Shown in pieces: positions 20,175-29,473 of a stretch of DNA of 64,000 bases (the first letter of the stretch is position 1; every line of letters starts with the position of its first letter). The stretch comes from Phytopythium helicoides (taxonomy: Eukaryota; Oomycota; Peronosporomycetes; Pythiales; Pythiaceae): the NCBI GenBank assembly GCA_024867545.1, contig JANFNE010000040.1, positions 413,266-477,265 of the forward strand, written 5' to 3'. Below the pieces are notes generated by a model. The model was not told where the DNA came from. It saw only the letters and a list, made by a program, of their open reading frames with translations, and made no database searches. A program made the position numbers and the translations under genes.

Positions 20175-21845
20175 TTTAGGGTTTAGGGTCCCTAATCAGG
20201 GCAGGACATTGGGCAATTATACTTGAAATTTGTATTGAAAATGGCAGGACATTGGGCAACCCTCCTCGGACCCAATGTCCTGCCATTTTCAATACAAATT
20301 TCAAGTATAATTGCCCAATGTCCTGCCGTCGCGCAATGTCCTGCCACTTCCAATACAAATTTCAAGTATAATTGCCCACGGGTATAACATCCTATACAAA
20401 AGCGAAACCTCACCCACGGTACCACCACAATGCCATACAGTATGGAACAGCTATGTCACAGGAATGTTGCCAGATTATTGGCAGTTGTGTTGTACATTGT
20501 GCGGGTAGTAAAACGACATGTACTGATACCGTAGCAAGTTGATGGAAGTGAATGCTACACAGGCAAGTTGTTCTCAATCTACAAGCCAATGTCGTTCGTG
20601 TCATGAGATTTTGCGTGACCATCAATGTACTTTGTGCAAGCGGATGGAATGACAACATGAACCAAATCAAACTCACACACAGAACATAAAGCAAATTCAA
20701 AAGATGGACAATTAACTACCAAGGAAACAAAACAGACTTGGTATAGCAGTGGGCAAGTATGAATAGATAAGAGAACAACACGCGTTCATCGACTTGATGT
20801 AGCCAAGGTACACATGTGGAACATACCATGAGCGAGTGTAATCCTACTTGTTCGATTGGTCCGCAATGAAATCAAACGCCATGAGATAGTACCAAAGGAT
20901 AATTGACTGACTTGTGACCGATGATAAGCTGTGACGACTAATCCACGACCAATACTTGATGGTTAAATGACTGAGACGTGACATCTAGTGTGTGAGTTGA
21001 GACACCTTTGATTACTACAGCTCACCTAGTTGATCGGCAAGGGAGCTGATGTGAAGCATGTAATGATGATGAAGTAAACCAAACTGAAGCACATGATTCA
21101 CTATCCAGTGAAGTGTGCAAAGAACATGATGAACTATCACACCGATTGCTAGCGACGTACTTGCCTTGACAGACCCAGCTATGCTCTTTCCACATCAATA
21201 TATAATAATTTTGAAGCAAATCTGTGCTGTGGTTGATGCTTTGGATAGTGCAATGAACTGTGTGTAGCCAGAGCGATTGGAATTCGACTTGATCATGCAG
21301 AGCGAATCTAGTTTTCAACCAAGTAGAATTGAATGAACACCATGTCGGCGCTGGTGTGTCAGCTGAACTGTGATGTGCGCACTAGCATGAGTAAGTGCTG
21401 TCGCGAGTCTCTATCACAGATGATGATGGAAAGCAATGATGTTGAGCACATTGTGGTTCGACAGTAAGTGTTGATGTCTGAAGTGAAGTAGAGTATAATT
21501 GAAGAAGATTGTCGAGCAATGAGTGTTTGATGACGCATGTGATGGTGTTGTGCAGACGATAAGAGGAACAATGAAACATAGTGATTGAGAATGGTACGCG
21601 GATGTGTGAAGAGCATCGGAGGCGCGGCGATTATGAAACAACATAATGATAGGCATGAACAACATATTGGTGTGAGGCTTATTGCTATATATATACTATG
21701 CGGAATGAACGTTCATTCGGGGTTCCGTGGTGCCGTAATATTACGTAAATTACTGGGTTTTGTTTGCATTCGATACCGTAATTTACTTGATTCGGACTGT
21801 AATAAACCCGTATTTTACGAACAGGGTTTAGTAGAGTTAGTAGGG
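20175..21845 (+). repeat. Subtelomere-like tandem unit 2
   Basis: A 1,671-bp head-to-tail relative of unit 1, again starting with two TTTAGGG repeats and a hairpin. Its last 160 bp (about 21690-21845) are a different module, TATATATACTATGCGGAATG to CCCGTATTTTACGAACAGGG, which recurs at 24405-24548, also just before TTTAGGG repeats. Confidence 0.85.
20201..20326. repeat. Perfect 56-bp-arm hairpin in unit 2
   Basis: Arms 20201-20256 and 20271-20326 are exact reverse complements over 56 bp around a 14-nt loop (CAACCCTCCTCGGA). Each arm itself contains GGCAGGACATTGGG twice. Units 1, 3 and 5 have foldbacks in the same position, next to TTTAGGG, with partly different sequence but the same layout. 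Confidence 0.9.
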
Positions 21846-23555
21846 TTTAGGGTTTAGGGAAGTTAAACAGGGGAGGACAATGGCCCATTTCATACAAACT
21901 TCAAGATAAAATGGGGAGGACAATGGCCATCCCTCCCCGGAGCCATTGTCCTCCCCTTTTTATCTTGACTTTTGTATGAAATGAGCCATTGTCCTCCCCG
22001 AGCGCAGATGTCCTCCCCCTTAACTATGGAAACTCCCTATATGTGGGCCCTTGATGGACACTCCGATACAAAAACTAACCTCACCCACGGTACTACCGCA
22101 AAGCCATACAGTATGACACAACGATGTCACAGGAATGTTGCCAGATTATTGGCAGTTGTGATGTACATTGTGTGGGTAGTAAAACCACATGTACTGTCAC
22201 CGTAGCAAGTTGATGGATGTGAATGCTACACAGGCAAGTTATTCTGAATCAAGCAACCGTTGCCATTGCAGTTCTTGTAATGGAAAGGTGCGTGACCATC
22301 AATGTACATTGTGTAAGCTGAAAGACTGACACATGTACCAATTCAAACATGCACAGGCAGAACATGAAACAAAAGCTAATGATGGACAATCAATTATCAG
22401 CAAACAAAACCTACTTGACATAGCACTGGGCAAGTATGAATAGATAAGAGAACAACACGCGTTCGTGAACCTGATGTCACCAAGGTACACATGTGGAACA
22501 TACCATTAGCGAGTGTAATCCTACATTTTTGATTGGTCTGCAATGAAATCAAACGCCGTGAGATGTTACCAAAGGATAATTGACTGACATGTGATGGATA
22601 ACAAGCTGTGACGGCTACTTCATGATCAATACTTGATGGTTAAATGGACTGAGATGTGACATCTAGTGACTGAGTTGAGACACCATTGATTACTACAGCT
22701 GACCTAGTCGATCGGCAAGGGAGCTGATGTGGAGCATGTAATGAAGATGAAGTAAACCAAACTGAAGCACATGATTCACTATCCAGTGAAGTGTGCAAAG
22801 AACATGATGAACTATCACACCGATTGCTAGCGACGTATTTGCCTTGACAGACCCAGCTATGCTCTTTCCACAATCAATATATAATAATTTTGAAGCAAAT
22901 CTGTGCTGTGGTTGATGATTTGTATAGTGCAATAAACTATGTGTAGCCAGAGCGATTGGAATTCGACTTGATCATGTAGAGCGAATCTTGTTTTCAACCA
23001 AGTAAAATTGAATGAACACCATGTCAGCGCTGGTGTGTGAGCTGAACTGTGATGTGTGCACTAGCATGAGTAAGTGCTGTCGCGGGTCTCTATCACATAT
23101 GATGATGGAAAGCAATGATGTTGAGCACATTGTGGTTAGACTGTAAGTGGTGATGGCTGAAGTGAAGTAGAGTATAATTGAAGAATATTGTAGAGCAATT
23201 AGTGTTTGATGACGCATGTGATGGTGTTGTGCAGACGAGAAGAGGAAGAATGAAACATAATGATCGAGAATGGTACGTGGATGTGTGAAGAGCGTTGCAG
23301 GCGGTGCGAGTATGAGACAACATAATGATAGGCATGAACAACATATTCGTGGGAGGCTGATTGCTACATATTGAATGACGATAGGAGGTTCAAGTAGTTC
23401 ACGACATCTGTTTATTCGAAGTGATGAGAAGACACATTTGATGCGAATGCGCGTGTAAAGCTGTGTAGGTGTATTTGAAAACCCGGTGTGGAGTATGATT
23501 AGGGTTTGGAAATTTATCGGTAATAAATCGGAAAGAAAATGTAAGTTACAGATAG
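21846..23555 (+). repeat. Subtelomere-like tandem unit 3
   Basis: A 1,710-bp unit, starting TTTAGGG x2. Its foldback (about 21870-21999) uses a different word, GGGGAGGACAATGGC with GCCATTGTCCTCCCC, instead of the GACATTGGGC word of units 1 and 2. The body after about 22080 again matches units 1 and 2. Confidence 0.85.
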
Positions 23556-24356
23556 GGTTTAGTAGGGTTTAGTAGGGTTTAGGGTTTAGAGACTGATCCC
23601 CTGGAGATCTAGCCAGCCAATCTTTCTGAAAATTTGGGAGGATATGTAAATGACCCATACGGACTCGGAGGACAAGTCGAATTTTCTGAAATAACTCTGG
23701 AACTTTATCAAAAACTGTGAAAAATAGTAAATCAGAATCCAACCAGCCGATTTCAATTTTTCTTTTTTCAACGTACTCAGCGTGGCCGATTTAGTGGGGG
23801 TAGCATGTTTCAGAAGTTCAATATGAAAAGTATTAGTGGAGATATGGAGGATATGTATACCCAAAGTATACCGTTCGGATGGAGTATACTATCAACCGGA
23901 ATATACGGTCTAAATGTATAGCGATATACATAGCAGACATATACACATAGAAGCCGTATGATATACACACCACATGTATACATATACGGCCCCGTATCGT
24001 ACCTATATATAGTGACCAAGCAACATACTGCCACGGAAATATAGTGACAACAGGGCCTGCCATGTGTAATAGTACAACCCTTTAATAGAACAACCCTTTA
24101 CAGTCAGCACCCTAGACATGGTGGATACGAGACAATGTTGTGAGAGCTGTCAACTATGTAATAGTGCGACATGGTTGGTATACCGATGACGAAGTTATAC
24201 GTCTGCGGTACGACAGAAGTATGATTCATGCAATGCTACGAAGACGTATAGTCCGAGTGAATACGTGCACGAAGATATGTAGTAGTAGTTGAGAACCTGG
24301 TGTGGAGTATGATTAGGGTTTGGAAATGTATCGGGAAGAAATTGGTAAACTACGAC
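23556..24356. repeat. Degenerate telomere repeats and AT-rich filler
   Basis: Starts with TTTAGTAGGG variants and one TTTAGGG (23556-23589), then about 770 bp of AT-rich sequence with ATATACGG-like repeats and no gene I can support. Its last part (GAACCTGGTGTGGAGTATGA) resembles the end of the 1.7-kb units. Confidence 0.6.
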
Positions 24357-24699
24357 AGGGTTTAGTAGGGTTCTAGGGTTCTAGGGTTCTAGGGTTCTAG
24401 GGTTCTATATATATACTATGCGGAATGAACGTTCATTCGGGGTTCCGTGGTGCCGTAATATTGCGTAAATTACCGGGTTTTGTTTGCATTAGTTGCCGTA
24501 ATTTTCTTGATTCGGACCGTAATAAACCCGTATTTTACGAACAGGGTTTAGTAGGGTTTAGGGTTTAGGGTTTAGGGTTTAGGGAAGTTAAACAGGGGAG
24601 GACAATGGCCCATTTCATACAAACTTCAAGATAAAAAGGGGAGGACAATGGGTTTAGGGTTTAGGGTTTAGGGTTTAGGGTTTAGGGTTTAGGGTTTAG
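24357..24699 (+). repeat. Telomere-variant cluster with a truncated hairpin unit
   Basis: Holds TTCTAGGG variants (24362-24405), the TATATATACTATGCGG module, then TTTAGGG repeats (24546-24585), the first half of a unit 3-type hairpin, and from 24652 another TTTAGGG run. The hairpin stops after its inner GAGGACAATGG and passes directly into telomere repeats with no second arm. Confidence 0.8.
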
Positions 24700-25883
24700 A
24701 AGCTGTCCTGAAAAAAAGTGCCCAGCAAGGTATACTTTTGATTATGTGGGATCTTAGATGACATATTGGGATGGATGAAACCAACTTTTTTTTTGTCTGT
24801 CGTCGACCTACTTTTTGAGCTACGGTCGAAAAACTGTCACAATTTATACGATTTTGAAAGTCACCAGGAAGACCTATATTGGTGATATGATATGATTAGG
24901 ATATTGTATTGGAAGCATTTATATTGTCGGTCGAAGAATTTCTGTGGAGGACTTCAAAAGTTATAAGCGTCTGAAGTTGTCGCTTGGAGATGATCAAGAT
25001 GGGCTATTTCTCAGTATTAAAAACGTTTGGGGGTGCACTTTTTTTACTCACACACTTCTGTTGGATCGATATAAGATTAATGACGTACTTTAGTCGCTTC
25101 TATGTCCCATAATAGAAGCGTTATTAAACGACAACTAGATGCTCACACCCCCTTCATGCCTTATATACAGTTTTCAAGATGTTTGAGATCGACAAAACAT
25201 TTTTTTTCATAATCTCCATAGTCGATATAGTAGGGGTAGGAAAGGTAGTCATCACCTTTGGGACCATAGAAAGTCCAGGAAATAAAGTCATACGGCTGTG
25301 GATCGTTCTTACAGGCAATCAGTATTCTATTCTTACCCAACTATTTACACTTGAGTTCAGCGATGCCAATAGAACATTGGAATGGTCCATAGACATATGC
25401 AGCATTACCACACTATAGACCACATACAGTTGACGACAAAGACAACCACAATCACACATACTATGACATTCAATTTATCACCACAACTTGACAACGGTAG
25501 ACAAGAGCGGAGTATTTTTGACGTTTCTACAATGGAAAAAATAGGTGAACAGAGATGTGCGCGATAGAGTTGTTTAAAGTGCGTTTGTTTGTCGAGTGTG
25601 CGTGCGTTTGAGTTTGTGTGTGTGTATTTGTGTGTGATGTGTTTGTGTGTGTGTGTAAGTGTGAATATCAAGTGTTGCTAGTTCAGCTGGTTTGATGTCC
25701 ATGGTGTTGTGATCATGGCGTGGGTTCGATTCCCTCCGTCGTCGAATTTTTCCTTTAGCAACACAAAACACCCTTTCATGATCTTTTGATCGTTTGCTCA
25801 CCTGAACCACTCGGTGAATTGCTTGATTTCAAAGATATGTATTGTGTTTGTACTATTTGTTGTATTGGTTTGAGTGTATTGTA
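24700..25883. other. No protein gene; TG-rich repeat and SINE-like sequence
   Basis: AT-rich sequence following the telomere repeats. No supported gene. 25575-25665 is a TG-rich microsatellite; 25672-25748 is tRNA-like (see separate entry). The right end runs into TTTAGGG repeats at about 25884. Confidence 0.6.
25672..25748 (+). repeat. tRNA-derived SINE-like head
   Basis: Contains an A-box-like TAGTTCAGCTGG (25679-25690) and a perfect B box GGTTCGATTCC (25723-25733) at tRNA-like spacing, then a T run. The presumed acceptor strands do not pair, so it is not a working tRNA gene. A degenerate pol III promoter of a SINE is the likeliest reading. Confidence 0.45.
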
Positions 25884-26148
25884 GGGTTTAGGGTTTAGGG
25901 TTTAGGGTTTAGGGAACTTAAACGGGGGAGGACAATGGCCCATTTCATACAAATTTCAAGATAAAAAGGGGAGGACAATGGCCATCCCTCCCCGGAGCCA
26001 TTGTCCTCCCCTTTTTATCTTGACTTTTGTATGAAATGAGCCATTGTCCTCCCCGAGCGCAGATGTCCTCCCCCTTAACTATGGAAATTCCCTATATGTG
26101 GGCCCTTGATGGAAACTCCGATACAAAAACTAAACCTCACCCACGGTA
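25884..26148 (+). repeat. Truncated subtelomere-like unit (unit 5)
   Basis: Begins with TTTAGGG x4-5, followed by the unit 3-type hairpin with GGGGAGGACAATGGC words and the CTCACCCACGGTACT segment. Identity to unit 3 stops at about 26148, where unrelated sequence of the recombinase cassette begins. Confidence 0.8.
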
Positions 26149-26385
26149 CTTCGCCAAACTTACCAATGTAATGCGATGTTATCGTATTGTTTTTTTTTCA
26201 TGCTATTAATGATAACAAAAGACGAGTGAAATTAGTAGTGTTACGTCACACATTGTGGATATATATTAGTGCTAGGGAGTGGCGTTTAGTTCGCCCACAA
26301 ACTACATCTAAAGCCCATTACCCCTAGCACATATGCAATAAAACGTCACTTGAACGTGTGGCAACTAGTCCAGACCACTTCTTGA

Positions 26386-27759
26386 TTAGATGTGGTGGTC
26401 GTGTGTGGCGTTGTAATCATCGATGAACTGAGTGAACTGCTCATCAGTGAGGTCCCCGAACAGATCATCATCTTCGTTCTCGATTTCTTCTGAAGATGAT
26501 TCAACCACAGGTGGTCCAAACCCAAAGTCGATTGACTCGACGTCGTCAGCATCTTCGTCGTTCGTCTCTCGCTTGGATTCAGCACGTGCTGGAGCAGCTT
26601 GTTTTGCTTCGTTGCTTGGTGCTTCGTTCGCACTAGGCATTGCAGTGTCATCGTCACCACCGTTCTCATTTTCGTCTCTGAAAAGATCGCTATCGAGATT
26701 GCACATTGGCATGAGACCAGTCACCTCATTCACCATGTGCAAGGTGCCCAATGCCCGCTCGACGGAGTCATCAACACGGTACTCTGATTGCTGCATTTGA
26801 AAACTGTGGCACATTTGGCGCGACAGCTCGTACATCTGCGTCATGTCGAGAAATTGCTTCGCGTAGTTGATGAAGATGCTTCTGCAATCTCGGATGGTGA
26901 CGTTCACACCAAATTCACCGTGCACAAGACCTTGAAAATGACGAGTGAGATACTTGTCCGGGCTCAATTTCTTGTTGAGAAACATGTGATCCGCACACCA
27001 GAGTGGTCTTTCGTCTTCAAAGGCCTCCATGAATACTTTCAGGTACTTGTAGTAGCATGGAGGCATAACGAAGACAATTGGTCCGTACTTGTTCGAGGTT
27101 TTGTGCTGAAGCACTTGAAAGACATAATACTTTCCATGCGTTGTTGCGTTGGAGATTCGGAGTAACTCCAGGAATTGCTTTCGCTGAGGAGGTCCACCAA
27201 ACAGCAACGCGAAGAGAATGTAGTTGCGAAGTGCTTTGTATCCCTCCCACGTGTTTTCCATTCCTTCGTTTTGAAGAACCTCGTCTGCCTTTGGCTTCAA
27301 CTTTTCGTTCATGAACTTCACGAACTGAGGAACAGTAGGAAGTTTAGCCAAACGAGCAGCTTTCTTTGGCATGCTTTGGCTCATCTTGTCCTTTTGCAGG
27401 CTGAGATGCTTGCAAACTTGGTTCAGTGAGGTCAGAGTTTGACTGAAACGATCTTGACCGCACGCGTTGACCTTCCACTCAAAGAAAACCACGAGAGTGT
27501 GCAGATAGTTGTAGATCGTTCGCAAGTTAAGCTCACGGCCATCATCCGCTCGCTGAAGCCACAGCGTGAACTTGGTAAGTGTCGCCGGCTCAAACATCTT
27601 GGCGCATGTGTCAGCTCTGTTCAAGTGATAGAACAGCTTGTCCATCTCCTTGTTGTGGAACTTGGCGAGCTTTCCAAGTGTGGTTCGGAATTTGCTGAAA
27701 TATGCACTATGGGAGCGAATCACGTCGTTCGACCAAGCGCCGTTGGACTCTTCAGCCAT
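26386..27759 (-). CDS. Crypton-type tyrosine recombinase
   Basis: 457 aa from ATG 27759. The C-terminal catalytic domain has the order expected of tyrosine recombinases: box I with GGPPQRKQFLELL, a lysine-bearing strand region (QVLQHKTSNKYGPIVFV), the second box TIRDCRSIFINYA, and HSFQMQQSEYRV with His and the likely nucleophile Tyr nine residues apart. The N-terminal part (SHSAYFSKFRTTLGKLAKFH; LTKFTLWLQRADDG) fits a core-binding domain. A long acidic tail follows (about residues 340-457). Cryptons with such recombinases are known in oomycetes. It should cut and rejoin DNA through a 3'-phosphotyrosine, moving the element via a circle. Start overlaps the end of the zinc-finger gene by 40 bp in another frame. 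The frame is intact. Confidence 0.75.
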   Translation of the reverse strand: MAEESNGAWSNDVIRSHSAYFSKFRTTLGKLAKFHNKEMDKLFYHLNRADTCAKMFEPATLTKFTLWLQRADDGRELNLRTIYNYLHTLVVFFEWKVNACGQDRFSQTLTSLNQVCKHLSLQKDKMSQSMPKKAARLAKLPTVPQFVKFMNEKLKPKADEVLQNEGMENTWEGYKALRNYILFALLFGGPPQRKQFLELLRISNATTHGKYYVFQVLQHKTSNKYGPIVFVMPPCYYKYLKVFMEAFEDERPLWCADHMFLNKKLSPDKYLTRHFQGLVHGEFGVNVTIRDCRSIFINYAKQFLDMTQMYELSRQMCHSFQMQQSEYRVDDSVERALGTLHMVNEVTGLMPMCNLDSDLFRDENENGGDDDTAMPSANEAPSNEAKQAAPARAESKRETNDEDADDVESIDFGFGPPVVESSSEEIENEDDDLFGDLTDEQFTQFIDDYNATHDHHI

Positions 27760-28316
27760 TCAACAAAATCCTTCATCTGATACTGAAGTTGTTTCTTCTT
27801 TGGAGCAGCACGACTTGATCGTGTCAAGCCGGACGGCTCTGGGCGGAAAAGCGGCGAATCAGGTGCCACAGCTTCAGCAACGTCACTGGAGAAAAACCCA
27901 ATCCCTTCGAGCTCTTCTTCTGTGTGCTCAACGCGGCGAGCATCAGTGTTTTGCTTGCACTTGCGCTCGTGTTTCATCAAGTACGAGCCAGAATAGATCT
28001 TGCCGCAGTACCCACAGATTCCATCAATCACATGCTCTTTCATGTGCTTTCTCAGTGACTGGGGTGATGCAAAGAAGTGCAGATTCGGACATGCATTACA
28101 AAAATGCTTGTTGGCGCCGCCGTGTACACCTCTACAGTGCCTTTCCATCTTCGACTTTGAGATGAAAACCGACGTGCAAAATCGTGCATACGCACATTTC
28201 ACGGTTTTTTCTTTTGGCGGCATAGCCACCCGACCAGTGAGATCACAGGGCGCGAGCGTCGGAGTGATGCCGCAATGAACACCGGTCGTATACACAGACG
28301 ACGAAAAAAGTGACAT
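27720..28316 (-). CDS. C2H2 zinc-finger protein of the recombinase cassette
   Basis: 198 aa from ATG 28316; an internal ATG at 28223 (MPPKEKTVKCAYARF) is also a good start. Three finger-like motifs: CAYARFCTSVFISKSKMERH with a following H; CNACPNLHFFASPQSLRKHM with a following H; CGYCGKIYSGSYLMKHERKC. It is probably a DNA-binding partner of the recombinase, since it lies upstream on the same strand and overlaps its start. A one-base shift at the overlap would fuse the two into a zinc-finger recombinase, so the pair could be a single protein made by splicing or frameshifting. Role inferred from context only. Confidence 0.6.
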   Translation of the reverse strand: MSLFSSSVYTTGVHCGITPTLAPCDLTGRVAMPPKEKTVKCAYARFCTSVFISKSKMERHCRGVHGGANKHFCNACPNLHFFASPQSLRKHMKEHVIDGICGYCGKIYSGSYLMKHERKCKQNTDARRVEHTEEELEGIGFFSSDVAEAVAPDSPLFRPEPSGLTRSSRAAPKKKQLQYQMKDFVEWLKSPTALGRTT

Positions 28317-28479
28317 CTAGACGCGCAGAGAAAGATCAATGCCGGCTTGGAGTGCTTGCTTTTGCTGCTGTTGGTAAATTTTGAAGTGAAGCGCAACTCC
28401 AGCGCAACTTTTCAGCTCAAGTGTTGCTGATGCCCACTGCTGTTGCGCAACAAACGGCAGCTCACCTTGAAATACTCAT

Positions 28480-28727
28480 GACACCAACTCATCTAATCAT
28501 GCGATGAGATGCAAGTAGTACCTTCACTCAAGGTGCACAATGATGACGGCAGACCGGCACTCACGGTGCAAACTCATCTAATCATGTGATGAGATGCAAG
28601 TAGTACCTTCACTCAAGGTGCACAATGATGACGGCAGACCGGCATTCACGGTACCAAACCATCTAATGATGACGGCAGACCGACACTCATGGAAACAACT
28701 CATCTAATCATGTGATTAGATGAGTTG
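28480..28727. repeat. Tandem repeats and palindrome in divergent promoter region
   Basis: Two to three copies of a roughly 80-bp repeat with ACTCATCTAATCATG, CAAGTAGTACCTTCACTC and GATGACGGCAGACCGGCA. It ends in a perfect palindrome with 15-bp arms, CAACTCATCTAATCA (28696-28710) and TGATTAGATGAGTTG (28713-28727), two bases apart. It lies between the divergent genes and could bind the zinc-finger protein or be the recombination site. Confidence 0.8.
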
Positions 28728-28784
28728 CTGAAGACAAAGGTGATCCTAGAAACTTGATGTTTCTCAGCAATCTCATTATTAAAT

Positions 28785-29226
28785 ATGCTTGGCAAGAGAA
28801 CAAGAGTCGACAGTGAAGAATCGCCGCGTCCACGCAAGCGACAAGCAACGGCATGTGGCTTCCTCGTCAGGGAACATTCTACTGCCAAGAACAAGCGGCG
28901 ACGACACCAAGGTCAACATCATCCTCGGTTGTGTCCAGCTCTTTGCTCGCGAGCATGCGAGGGAGCAAGTTCTACATGACGTGAATAGTCTTCGGGCGCA
29001 ACTCAACACACTGGTTGAGAAGTGCACGTACTTCAAGACTCAGTACGAAGCCGTCTGTGCTCAAGAACACCGACTTCGATCTTCGTTCGACCTTGTGTTC
29101 GCACGCTTTCCGCATGCGACAGATCTCTTCGCACTCGACTTGGATCTGAACCGGCCGGATCCACTGTTCCCACTTGAAGATATTGACGACGAGTTTGATC
29201 CGTTCTTCTTTGCGTACGACAATTAG
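28785..29226 (+). CDS. Small acidic coiled-coil protein of the cassette
   Basis: ATG 28785 opens a frame with a nuclear-signal-like start (MLGKRTRVDSEESPRPRKRQ). The next base frame, open to 29226, gives TKVNIILGCVQLFAREHA, a likely coiled coil (VNSLRAQLNTLVEKC) and an acidic C-terminus (FPLEDIDDEFDPFFFAYDN). The two halves would form one protein of about 145 aa if a one-base shift or small splice lies near 28860-28920. It resembles a small bZIP-like or dimerising factor, but I do not recognise the family. It transcribes away from the recombinase and stops 60 bp before telomere repeats. Confidence 0.45.
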
Positions 29227-29286
29227 TAATGCACTGAATTAAGTAGTTCAAAAATACCTAAATAAAATTGCCTAATTTAGGCTTTT

Positions 29287-29473
29287 AGGGTTTAGTAGGG
29301 TTTAGTAGGGTTTAGGGTTTAGGGTTTAGGGTTTAGGGTTTAGGGTTTAGGGTTTAGGGTTTAGGGTTTAGGGTTTAGGGTTTAGGGTTTAGGGTTTAGG
29401 GTTTAGGGTTTAGGGTTTAGGGTTTAGGGTTTAGGGTTTAGGGTTTAGGGTTTAGGGTTTAGGGTTTAGGGTT
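29287..29473 (+). repeat. Interstitial telomere array (TTTAGGG)n
   Basis: About 26 copies of TTTAGGG, the first few with TTTAGTAGGG variants, all reading toward the right as at a right-hand chromosome end. The array ends abruptly at 29473 in the coding sequence of a Polinton gene. Confidence 0.97.

Larger units (their letters stand above)
26149..29286. mobile_element. Telomere-embedded tyrosine-recombinase cassette
   Basis: About 3.1 kb of unique sequence between a truncated subtelomere-like unit on the left and a long TTTAGGG array on the right. It has two overlapping minus-strand genes (C2H2 zinc-finger protein, then Crypton-type tyrosine recombinase) and one divergent plus-strand gene for a small acidic protein, separated by a tandem-repeat and palindrome region (28480-28727). 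A 9-bp stem GTGCTAGGG (26269-26277) / CCCTAGCAC (26322-26330) lies beyond the recombinase stop. No terminal inverted repeats seen, as expected for recombinase-mobilised elements. Element limits are inferred from the repeat boundaries. Confidence 0.6.

Noticed and set aside
18713..20700. Similar minus-strand frames of about 97 aa in subtelomere units 1 and 2
   Set aside because: They follow from the repeat identity, are not kept in unit 3 and have no protein features.
25672..25748. A functional tRNA gene
   Set aside because: B box is perfect but the two acceptor strands do not pair and the T stem has a mismatch.
28480..28727. CRISPR-like array
   Set aside because: Only two to three long direct repeats with no unique spacers of even length, in eukaryotic DNA.
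29287..29473. De novo telomere cap on the Polinton end
   Set aside because: Repeat orientation is TTTAGGG toward the Polinton; a cap on the Polinton's left end would read CCCTAAA on the plus strand.
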